Assembly (NCBI GenBank): GCA_030699485.1
Contig: JAUYMM010000035.1
Location: 1-11,885 of the forward strand
From: Candidatus Woesebacteria bacterium
Lineage (GTDB): Bacteria; Patescibacteriota; Microgenomatia; UBA8517
DNA: 11,885 bases
Direction of reading: 5' to 3'
The first letter of the stretch is position 1; every line of letters starts with the position of its first letter. Positions 1 to 5,889 of the stretch are shown here, piece after piece. The notes under the pieces are model-generated. The model was not told where the DNA came from, searched no databases, and was given only the letters and a program-made list of their open reading frames with translations. The position numbers and the translations under genes were made by a program.

Positions 1-23
1 TACTACTTTTAGAGGGATTATAC

Positions 24-1151
24 ATGTTAAAACAAGCTCTGGGCTATAGGGCCTTTAGGACTATTGGATATCCGAAGTTATTACCTATGAATATAACTTT
101 TGGACTTACTATGAAATGTAATTCTTTATGTAAAACTTGCAATATAGGATTAAACTTTAGAAAAAATCCACAAGTTGCTGCCAATGAATTAACTTTGGAT
201 GAATATGAAAAAATTTTGAAAAATATAGGCCATGCTGGAAAATGGTTTGTTCTTAGTGGTGGAGAACCCTTTATGAAACAGGAAATTGATAAAATTGCTA
301 AACTTGTAAATGATAATTGCAAACCGGATGTAATTGTTATACCAACTAATGGTTTGTTAAGGGATTTAATTTTGAAAAGAGTAGAAAATATTTTAGAGTG
401 GTGCAAAGATACCCCAAGGGTTACAATTAATTTATCCATAGATGGAATTGGAGACAAACATGATTATGTAAGGGGTGTCAAAGGAAATTTTGAAAGATCA
501 ATGGAAACTTTTGCTGGATTAAAAGCATTAAAGGAAAAATACAAAAATTTAGAAGTTGGAGTTCATACCGTGGTTTCAAAATTAAACTGTAAAGATTTTC
601 CAGAAATTTATGAATATGTTGAAGAAAAGTTAAAACCTGATTCTTATATAACTGAAATTGCAGAACAGAGAGTTGAATTAGATTCTATGGGGTTGCCAAT
701 AACTCCAGATTATGAAGAATATAAGAAAGCTATTGACCTTCTGATTAATGGAATGGAAAAGAAATCTTTAGATATTAAGCAAAGATTTAGACTTGAATAT
801 TACAGAATGGTTAAGGAATGGCTACAAAAGAGAACTCAGATATTCCCTTGTTATGCTGGTTGGGCTTCAGCCCAGATAAATGCACGTGGAGAGGTATGGA
901 GCTGCTGCATTAGGGCTGAAAGCGTTGGAAATTTAAGAGAACATGATTATGACTTAAGTAAAGTCTGGTTTAATAATAAAAGAATGGATAAATTGAGAGA
1001 GAGCATCAAGAAAAAGGAATGTGACTGTCCTTTGGCAAGTGCAAATTACTCGAACATGTTATTTAATGCTGGAGCTGCTGCAAGAATTGGATTTGGAGTG
1101 GTAAAGAATATAAACAAATTAGTGTATAAGAATGAAGTAATAAAAATTTGA
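24..1151 (+). CDS. Radical SAM protein with SPASM-like C-terminal cysteines
   Basis: This is a 375-residue radical SAM enzyme, which would bind a [4Fe-4S] cluster and cleave S-adenosylmethionine to start radical chemistry. The cluster motif CxxxCxxC is at C32, C36 and C39. The SAM-binding GGEP motif is at residues 79-82, and the rest fits a partial TIM barrel. A C-terminal set of cysteines (C276, C294, C295, C333, C335) with intervening G-x-V and W residues resembles a SPASM/Twitch auxiliary-cluster domain, as in peptide- or protein-modifying members. The ATG has a GAGGG Shine-Dalgarno at 12-16, so the gene may be internal to an operon that begins outside the window. The next gene starts 9 nt after its stop. 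The substrate cannot be told from sequence. Family confidence is high; function is unknown. Confidence 0.88.
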   Translation: MLKQALGYRAFRTIGYPKLLPMNITFGLTMKCNSLCKTCNIGLNFRKNPQVAANELTLDEYEKILKNIGHAGKWFVLSGGEPFMKQEIDKIAKLVNDNCKPDVIVIPTNGLLRDLILKRVENILEWCKDTPRVTINLSIDGIGDKHDYVRGVKGNFERSMETFAGLKALKEKYKNLEVGVHTVVSKLNCKDFPEIYEYVEEKLKPDSYITEIAEQRVELDSMGLPITPDYEEYKKAIDLLINGMEKKSLDIKQRFRLEYYRMVKEWLQKRTQIFPCYAGWASAQINARGEVWSCCIRAESVGNLREHDYDLSKVWFNNKRMDKLRESIKKKECDCPLASANYSNMLFNAGAAARIGFGVVKNINKLVYKNEVIKI

Positions 1152-1157
1152 GGTGAT
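1150..1157 (+). promoter_or_regulatory. Shine-Dalgarno deciding a TTG start
   Basis: GAGGTGAT matches the complement of the archaeal 16S rRNA 3' end along its whole length. It ends 3 nt before TTG 1161 and begins within the stop region of the upstream radical SAM gene. It supports TTG as the true start of the phosphatase. The protein then begins right at the hydrophobic strand that carries HAD motif I. Confidence 0.8.
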
Positions 1158-1160
1158 AGT

Positions 1161-1814
1161 TTGGATTTGATCTTATTTGATATGGATCATACTTTGTTAG
1201 CTGCTGATAAAGCCCATATAGACTCTTTTCAAAAAGCATTCAAGGAATATGGATTAAAACCTGCTGGTGCAGAAAAAATTAAACCTATGTTTGGACTTAT
1301 TTCTTATAAATTAATAAAAAAATTATATCCTCATTTAAGTTTAAAACAATGCAAAGAAGTTCAGAATTTAAAATATAAACATTTAGTTAAACATTCCCAT
1401 AAATATATGAAACCAATAAAAGGAGTTAAACAAGTTCTTAAAAAATTAAAGAAGAACTATCACCTTGGAATTATAACTAACTGCAGAAAAGCTGAGATAC
1501 CTTTATTATTAAAAAGTGCTGATATTAATCCTGGGATTTTTGAGGTTCTTATTGGTAATGATGAAGTAAAAAGACCTAAGCCTGCTCCCGATGAAGTGTT
1601 AAAAGCTGAAAGTATAATCCATCATAAAGCAAGTTATTTGGTGGGGGATAGTATTTACGACATGCTTGCTGGAAAAAGAGCAGGTGTTAAAACTATAGGG
1701 GTTTTGACAGGACATTTTTCAAGAGCAAAACTTAATAAGTATAAACCTTATAAAATACTTAAAAGTGTGGCAGAATTGCCTAAATATTTAGAAAAAGAAA
1801 GAGGGGAAAAATGA
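1161..1814 (+). CDS. HAD-superfamily phosphatase (phosphoglycolate phosphatase/CbbY-like, class IA)
   Basis: This 217-residue hydrolase has all four HAD motifs. Motif I is DMDHT with nucleophile D7 and acid/base D9. Motif II is T106 in IITN. Motif III is K140 in KPAP, and motif IV is GDSxxD with D163 and D167. The roughly 75-residue helical segment between motif I and motif II fits a C1 cap, which places it in subclass IA with Gph, CbbY and beta-phosphoglucomutase-like enzymes. It would remove phosphate from a small soluble metabolite in a Mg2+-dependent reaction. Translation starts at TTG with a perfect GAGGTGAT site. Its TGA overlaps the RuBisCO start codon as ATGA, so the two are probably translationally coupled. 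This suggests a substrate related to RuBisCO, such as 2-phosphoglycolate or xylulose-1,5-bisphosphate. That substrate is inferred from context; a nucleotidase or sugar phosphatase remains possible. Confidence 0.88.
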   Translation: MDLILFDMDHTLLAADKAHIDSFQKAFKEYGLKPAGAEKIKPMFGLISYKLIKKLYPHLSLKQCKEVQNLKYKHLVKHSHKYMKPIKGVKQVLKKLKKNYHLGIITNCRKAEIPLLLKSADINPGIFEVLIGNDEVKRPKPAPDEVLKAESIIHHKASYLVGDSIYDMLAGKRAGVKTIGVLTGHFSRAKLNKYKPYKILKSVAELPKYLEKERGEK

Positions 1815-3106
1815 GTCACTATTTAGACTTTGTAGATCTTAATTACAAACCAACAAAGAATGATTTAATCTGTTTGTTTAGATTTGAACCTGCTTCTGGA
1901 GTTTCTGTTAAAGAATGTGCTGGCAGAATTGCGGCTGAATCTTCTAATGGAACTTGGAGTGCAACTCAATATGGAAGTAAACCTCATATCAGGAAAATAA
2001 GAGGAAGAACTTTTAAAATTAAAGGAAATTTAATGTGGATTGCTTATCCTTTAGAATTATTTGAATTGGGAAGTATGCCTCAACTACTTAGCTCAGTAGC
2101 TGGAAATATTTTTGGAATGAAAGCTGTAAAAAATTTAAGATTAGAAGATATTCAATTTCCAGAAAAATATGTTAAATCTTTTAGAGGCCCACAATTTGGA
2201 ATTAATGGGATAAAAAGGATTATGAAGATTAAAGATCGGCCTTTAACTGCTACAGTCCCTAAACCTAAACTTGGTATGCCTACAAAAGAGTATGTTGATG
2301 CGGCTAAGAAAATTTGGAGTGGAGGAGTTGATTTTGTAAAAACTGATGAAAATATGACCTCGCAGAGATTTGTTAATTTCTACAAAAATACAGAAGAGGT
2401 ACTTAAAGCAAGAGATAAAATTGAGTCTAAAACTGGAGAAAGAAAAGCATTTTTAGCTAACGTAACTGCTGAAACAAAAGAGATGTTAAAAAGAGCAAAC
2501 TTTGTGAAGGAATGTGGTGGGGAATTTGTCATGGTTGATTTCTTAACTGCTGGTTTTGCTGGTTTTCAATCTTTAAGAAATGAATGTGATGATTTGGGAT
2601 TGGCGCTATATTTACATAGAGCCTTTCATGCGTCTTTTACCAGAAATAGAAAACATGGTATGTCAATGTTAACTGTGGCTAAGTTGGCAAGATTGATTGG
2701 CGGAGATACCATACATATTGGGACCGTCATAGGAAAACTAGTTGGGCCAAAGGATGAAGTTTTAGCTATATCTGATAATATGCGACGAGATGTCTCTATG
2801 AGTCTTAAAGGCAAGCAGCCTTTTTTAAAACAGAAGTGGTACAATCTAAAACCTACATTGCCGGTTTCAAGTGGGGGGTTGCATCCTGGAATAATTCCGG
2901 ATATAATAAATCTGTTAGGAAAAGATACGCTACTACAAATAGGGGGTGGAGTGATGGGAAATCCACTGGGTATAGAAGCAGGTGCCAAAGCCGTAAGACA
3001 GGCTATAGAAGCTAGTTTAAAGGGAATAGCACTAAAAGAGTATGCTAAAGATAAAAAAGAATTGAAAGCTGCTCTTGATCAATGGGGTTATACAAAACCA
3101 ATTTGA
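1811..3106 (+). CDS. rbcL: Ribulose-1,5-bisphosphate carboxylase large subunit, archaeal form III type
   Basis: RuBisCO converts ribulose-1,5-bisphosphate plus CO2 and water into two 3-phosphoglycerates; in archaea it usually ends the AMP pathway. All main active-site residues are visible (spinach numbers in brackets): E43 (60), T48 and W49 (65, 66), N99 (123), K151 and K153 (175, 177), the carbamylated K177 (201), D179 and E180 (203, 204), H269 and R270 (294, 295), H302 (327), loop-6 K309 (334), S354-G355-G356 (379-381) and the phosphate-binding GGG at 378-380. The SSGGLHPG segment, the 431-residue length and the absence of a small-subunit gene argue for form III or a relative, not form I. 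Local differences include KTDEN where KDDEN is common, V311 after loop-6 K-L where Glu is usual, and GNP at 383-385 where GHP is usual. Start ATG 1811 follows GAGGGG at 1801-1806 and overlaps the phosphatase stop. Confidence 0.95.
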   Translation: MSHYLDFVDLNYKPTKNDLICLFRFEPASGVSVKECAGRIAAESSNGTWSATQYGSKPHIRKIRGRTFKIKGNLMWIAYPLELFELGSMPQLLSSVAGNIFGMKAVKNLRLEDIQFPEKYVKSFRGPQFGINGIKRIMKIKDRPLTATVPKPKLGMPTKEYVDAAKKIWSGGVDFVKTDENMTSQRFVNFYKNTEEVLKARDKIESKTGERKAFLANVTAETKEMLKRANFVKECGGEFVMVDFLTAGFAGFQSLRNECDDLGLALYLHRAFHASFTRNRKHGMSMLTVAKLARLIGGDTIHIGTVIGKLVGPKDEVLAISDNMRRDVSMSLKGKQPFLKQKWYNLKPTLPVSSGGLHPGIIPDIINLLGKDTLLQIGGGVMGNPLGIEAGAKAVRQAIEASLKGIALKEYAKDKKELKAALDQWGYTKPI

Positions 3107-4197
3107 TTTTTTGTGGAGATTAATTTATTATAAATTCGAATATAATTATTGTTAAGTTTGTAAAGATAGAAATTTTTCTTTTTTCTTCTGTTGACATATC
3201 CTTTTTTAAATAGAGTTAATAATCTGCAAACGTGTCTTGAGGACAAATTTAAATGGTTTTGTAGGGTCTTTATTCTAAATTCTTTCCCTATGAATGGTGA
3301 AATATCTAAAAATTGTTTGGTAAATTTATTCTGAAGAATATGTATAGAAAACTTATCCATTTTATCTTTGCTTAATTTAAGTAAGTTCAAATCCAATATT
3401 TTGATAAAATTATCCCATTTTGAGATTATAACTGCTCCTGCTCGACCGAATTTTGTTTTCCACCCTCGCTTAATACCCTCTTTCTTAGATATAGTTGGCA
3501 TATCCTTGCAAAATATTTTTATACCTACTTTTTTAAGACATTTTTTGTAATGGTTCCTCTCTTTTTTCTTAGACGCACTAATCCTTACCATGTATACACA
3601 GTTAGTTTTCTTTTTAATATTGATATTCCCCTCTGCTGCTAAAATACCTATTAAATAAGAGGTTGCGATTGCCTTGTTGTTTTCTGCTTTATTTTTAGAA
3701 ACCTCTATTACTTTTTTTAATAGATTTGCCAAAATAATACTATTAGCATTTATATGTAAAGTACCGTATTGTACTTCGCTGTTAAATTCTTTCCTTAATC
3801 TAATTCTATCTAATGCTAGATGGAGATGTTCCTGCCAAAACTTTTTGCATATCTTAACAAATTCATCGGGTTGATTTTTTACTGAAATCTCTAAATAAAA
3901 TTTTAAAGGCATTTTAAATTGTTTTAAGAAAAATAAGATTTCATCAATGGCTTTCTCGTTAGAATTAGCAAAAACAAAATGACTTCCCATATAGCCTTCG
4001 CCAACAATTAAACCAACTGCTTCTGGGGAGATTTTAATCTTCTTTGGAGTAGTTAAGAATGAAGGTCTTCCTTTGTTACTTTTTGGTTTCCTTATTATAA
4101 ACAAAGATTGTTTATTTTCTTTTATTTCATAAATATATTTAGGGTCTTTCAAATCTTTTAATAAACTCCTTGTATCAAATTCAATTTGTATTGTCAC
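3088..4197 (-). CDS. Free-standing LAGLIDADG-type protein with C-terminal winged-helix-like segment
   Basis: This 369-residue, lysine-rich protein has two motifs that look like the paired LAGLIDADG helices of homing endonucleases: VGLIVGEGY at residues 61-69 (acid E67) and YLIGILAAEG at 181-190 (acid E189). The spacing of about 120 residues fits a single-chain, two-repeat enzyme. Residues about 308-348 look like a winged helix-turn-helix ending in a basic, aromatic strand. It could be a homing endonuclease or a DNA-binding regulator derived from one. No intron or intein surrounds it. The GTG start at 4197 has no Shine-Dalgarno, but a TATA element lies 24-25 nt upstream, consistent with a leaderless mRNA. 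Its last 19 bp, including the stop, overlap the 3' end of the RuBisCO gene tail to tail. Fold assignment is moderately certain; activity is unknown. Confidence 0.75.
   Translation of the reverse strand: MTIQIEFDTRSLLKDLKDPKYIYEIKENKQSLFIIRKPKSNKGRPSFLTTPKKIKISPEAVGLIVGEGYMGSHFVFANSNEKAIDEILFFLKQFKMPLKFYLEISVKNQPDEFVKICKKFWQEHLHLALDRIRLRKEFNSEVQYGTLHINANSIILANLLKKVIEVSKNKAENNKAIATSYLIGILAAEGNINIKKKTNCVYMVRISASKKKERNHYKKCLKKVGIKIFCKDMPTISKKEGIKRGWKTKFGRAGAVIISKWDNFIKILDLNLLKLSKDKMDKFSIHILQNKFTKQFLDISPFIGKEFRIKTLQNHLNLSSRHVCRLLTLFKKGYVNRRKKKNFYLYKLNNNYIRIYNKLISTKNQIGFV
3107..3112 (+). terminator. Weak T-run after the RuBisCO operon
   Basis: Six T residues directly follow the RuBisCO stop codon. 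A stronger T-rich stretch lies further down at about 3173-3189, inside the converging minus-strand gene, where it encodes lysines on the other strand. Archaeal termination commonly uses T-runs of this kind, so either could end the operon transcript. Confidence 0.35.
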
Positions 4198-4215
4198 AAA
4201 CTAGCAATTGATTTT

Positions 4216-4233
4216 TATTTATATATCGTTTTC
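4216..4233 (-). promoter_or_regulatory. BRE/TATA promoter of the LAGLIDADG-type gene
   Basis: On the minus strand a CGAAAA BRE-like element (4233 down to 4228) precedes TATATAAA (4225 down to 4218). The TATA centre is 24-25 nt from the GTG at 4197, so transcription should begin at or next to the start codon. Confidence 0.65.
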
Positions 4234-4274
4234 GTGTGCACTTGGCAAGGTGGCAACGGTTACAAAATATATAT

Positions 4275-4290
4275 CAAAACCTATTTAAAA
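4275..4290 (+). promoter_or_regulatory. BRE/TATA promoter of the 4313 gene pair
   Basis: CAAAAC (4275-4280) followed by TATTTAAAA (4282-4290) fits an archaeal BRE plus TATA box. The box is centred about 27 nt before ATG 4313, so the first gene of this pair is predicted to be leaderless. Confidence 0.65.
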
Positions 4291-4312
4291 CATAAAAGTG
4301 TAGTATAATAGC

Positions 4313-4699
4313 ATGCAAGAACGCAATTTATTCATCTCAGCAATTTTTATATTATTATTTTCAGCTATTTTTTATTATTCTGGTGGTAATCTTACTGGTT
4401 ATACTGTTACTAAAACCGACTCTTTTGTGGGTATATCGCCTTCTGAAACTGCTATTGGGGAGGTTATTACTATTACTATTGACCCTGGAAAATTTGGGAT
4501 TAATCAATACGGAACCTTTTTAAATGGTGTTTCACAGAGTGGTAGTATTAAACTCTGCCAAAAAACTAGATGTTTCGAGTCTGGAAAGGTAGAGTTCAAA
4601 ATTCCTGAGAACTGGGGTGAGGGGCTTCATAGCTTGAAGTACTATGATTATAGTACAAAAAGTTTTGGAGAAGTTCACTTCAACATATGGAGGAAATAA
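4313..4699 (+). CDS. Small secreted or membrane-anchored beta-rich protein
   Basis: This 128-residue protein of unknown function begins with a short charged segment and a hydrophobic stretch at about residues 7-23. That stretch is either a signal peptide or an N-terminal anchor, so the rest should face outside. A possible N-glycosylation site follows at N26. The remainder (about 40-128) is rich in alternating hydrophobic and polar residues, typical of an Ig-like or beta-sandwich domain, with C82 and C87 able to form a small disulfide loop. No enzymatic motif is visible. The ATG is preceded by a TATA box at leaderless spacing. The following lipoprotein gene starts 1 nt after the stop, so the two are very likely co-transcribed and may work together at the cell surface. 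Confidence 0.75.
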   Translation: MQERNLFISAIFILLFSAIFYYSGGNLTGYTVTKTDSFVGISPSETAIGEVITITIDPGKFGINQYGTFLNGVSQSGSIKLCQKTRCFESGKVEFKIPENWGEGLHSLKYYDYSTKSFGEVHFNIWRK

Positions 4700-4700
4700 A

Positions 4701-5066
4701 ATGAAGAAACTAATCGCATTAGCATTAATCTTGGTAAGTGCCTTCCTAATAGTAGGTTGTACTAAAGGACCTGGTTCACTTGAGCCAGAATATCTTAGTG
4801 AGATTAATGTAGAACTTGGCGAATGGTATGTAAAACCTGTTGATGTATATGCAAAAGCAGGACAAATCACATTCACAATCATGAATAATGGTGTCAAAAG
4901 ACACGAGTTCCTTATAAGCGGATTTAATCCTGATCAAACTGTTAGGGTTAACGCAGGCGCTTCTGCAACTAAAGTAGTTACATTAGAACCTGGTGAATAC
5001 GAAATATTCAATCCTATTGCTGGAGCTAAAGAAGCTGGAATGGTTGCAACACTATATGTTGCATAA
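4701..5066 (+). CDS. Cupredoxin-like lipoprotein lacking key copper ligands
   Basis: This is a 121-residue exported protein. The start at 4701 is chosen because GGAGG at 4689-4693 lies 7 nt upstream and because the protein then opens with a clear lipoprotein signal: MKK, a hydrophobic core and lipobox IVGC with C20 as the lipid-modified residue. The mature part resembles a plastocyanin-like cupredoxin: H68 lies in a RHEF strand, and the C-terminal loop has the family layout Y-x3-[C]-x-I-x-G-[H]-K-x2-G-M. In this copy the ligand Cys is N104 and the ligand His is A109, while M114 is kept at the expected spacing. The only Cys in the whole protein is C20, so type 1 copper binding is unlikely. It may be a structural or adhesion domain, or may bind another ligand. 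It follows the 4313 gene by 1 nt. Confidence 0.82.
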   Translation: MKKLIALALILVSAFLIVGCTKGPGSLEPEYLSEINVELGEWYVKPVDVYAKAGQITFTIMNNGVKRHEFLISGFNPDQTVRVNAGASATKVVTLEPGEYEIFNPIAGAKEAGMVATLYVA

Positions 5067-5068
5067 TT

Positions 5069-5084
5069 CCTTTTTTTCTTTTTT
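5069..5084 (+). terminator. T-rich terminator after the cupredoxin-like gene
   Basis: A 16-nt tract of almost pure T broken by C lies 3 nt after the stop codon, in the 32-bp gap between two convergent genes. This is a typical archaeal oligo-T terminator for the plus-strand transcript. No matching T-run is seen for the convergent minus-strand gene. Confidence 0.65.
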
Positions 5085-5098
5085 AACTTTTATAAGAA

Positions 5099-5794
5099 TT
5101 AATTTTTAATCTGATGCATTTCTAGAATAGTTGATTTGTTGAATACCATATGTCCGCAGTAAGCATCGTCAACAACTTTATTTCCTTCTGCTAATTCGAT
5201 TATTTTTCCATTAAATATTGGTGCAGTGTAGACAAAGGAATCCCAATACCCCCCGTCGCCAGAAATATGGAATCCATACTTTTTTCCGTCATCAAATAAT
5301 TGTTGTATGTTGTCTTTTGTAATTACTTTTCCTAGCCACGGCATTAAACCATCAGAAGCAACTTGTGTAATCATAAATTCGTATCCTTTGTTAGTCATCT
5401 CTTTCATTAATTCATTTTGGTCTAATCCATCATGAGCTGCAAACACTTCAATTCCCAATGGCCTCATTGCTTCCTGCAATGACCTAATCTGAGTCTCTTG
5501 CAATCCAGTTCCACCTAAAACTACAGCATCAACAGGATTTTTTTCAATTATTTTCTTAATGATGTCTGCTTCCAATTTAGGATCAGCAACATTGCAAGTT
5601 GTTAGAATATGTTTTAGATTTAAAATTTCTGCAATCTTTGGAGTATGTTCTACAGTAGCAAAGTGAAATAAAAAACAATCTTTTCTAGTTGGTTTAACTG
5701 ATAGTAAATATTGGATATCCCAACCTTTCTCCATACAATGAGCGATAGCATAAGTAGAATCTTTTCCACCGCTTGACATAACTGCTACTTTCAT
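5099..5794 (-). CDS. Dph6-like ATP-pyrophosphatase (diphthine-ammonia ligase family)
   Basis: This 231-residue cytosolic protein belongs to the PP-loop (N-type ATP pyrophosphatase) group, with SSGGKDST at residues 7-14 binding ATP phosphates. The overall layout, including L-Q-E-T-Q-I-R at about 98-104, D-G-L-M-P-W-L-G at 148-155 and a terminal FVYTAPIF at 187-194, follows the Dph6/MJ0570 family. That family makes the last amide in diphthamide on elongation factor 2. The usual GE-x-GE-[FY]-[HE]-T motif is changed here: residues 179-186 read GDGGYWDS, with Tyr in place of the conserved Glu. It may therefore be a divergent Dph6 or a paralog with another substrate. Start 5794 is preferred over an upstream in-frame ATG at 5851, because the TATA box lies between them, 27 nt from 5794, implying a leaderless mRNA. 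Confidence 0.72.
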   Translation of the reverse strand: MKVAVMSSGGKDSTYAIAHCMEKGWDIQYLLSVKPTRKDCFLFHFATVEHTPKIAEILNLKHILTTCNVADPKLEADIIKKIIEKNPVDAVVLGGTGLQETQIRSLQEAMRPLGIEVFAAHDGLDQNELMKEMTNKGYEFMITQVASDGLMPWLGKVITKDNIQQLFDDGKKYGFHISGDGGYWDSFVYTAPIFNGKIIELAEGNKVVDDAYCGHMVFNKSTILEMHQIKN

Positions 5795-5815
5795 AGTTGA
5801 ATAAAACTTAAAGTG

Positions 5816-5830
5816 GTTTATAAAACTTTC
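5816..5830 (-). promoter_or_regulatory. BRE/TATA promoter of the Dph6-like gene
   Basis: On the minus strand GAAAG (5830-5826) is followed by TTTTATAAA (5825-5817), centred about 27 nt before ATG 5794. It also rules out the longer reading that would start at 5851, upstream of the box. Confidence 0.65.
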
Positions 5831-5858
5831 TCTATACGCGACTTTGCACAATATAAAT

Positions 5859-5870
5859 GCTTAAAAATAC
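5859..5870 (+). promoter_or_regulatory. TATA promoter of the HEPN-like gene
   Basis: GCTTAAAAATAC contains TTAAAAATA, centred about 25 nt before ATG 5890, again the leaderless spacing. Together with the divergent box at 5816-5830 it makes a 95-bp bidirectional promoter region. Confidence 0.6.
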
Positions 5871-5889
5871 TTAGATATTAATAGTAAAT

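Noticed and set aside
2626..2988. Antisense open frame of 120 codons inside the RuBisCO gene
   Set aside because: Pro/Ser-rich shadow of a conserved coding region, with no promoter or ribosome site and no recognisable motif.
4060..4083. AT-hook (GRP core) in the LAGLIDADG-type protein, near residues 39-46
   Set aside because: A single GRP with few flanking basic residues is too common in lysine-rich proteins to call.
3088..4197. Intron or intein disrupting rbcL
   Set aside because: RuBisCO is complete from residue 1 to its normal C-terminus; the LAGLIDADG-type gene lies after it on the other strand and overlaps only the last codons.
4644..4700. In-frame upstream ATG that would lengthen the cupredoxin-like lipoprotein by 19 residues
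   Set aside because: It would bury the lipoprotein signal inside the protein and overlap the upstream gene, while ATG 4701 has GGAGG at good spacing and a perfect signal peptide start.
5795..5851. In-frame upstream ATG for the Dph6-like gene
   Set aside because: The promoter TATA box lies downstream of it, and the family N-terminus begins at the PP-loop strand encoded from 5794.
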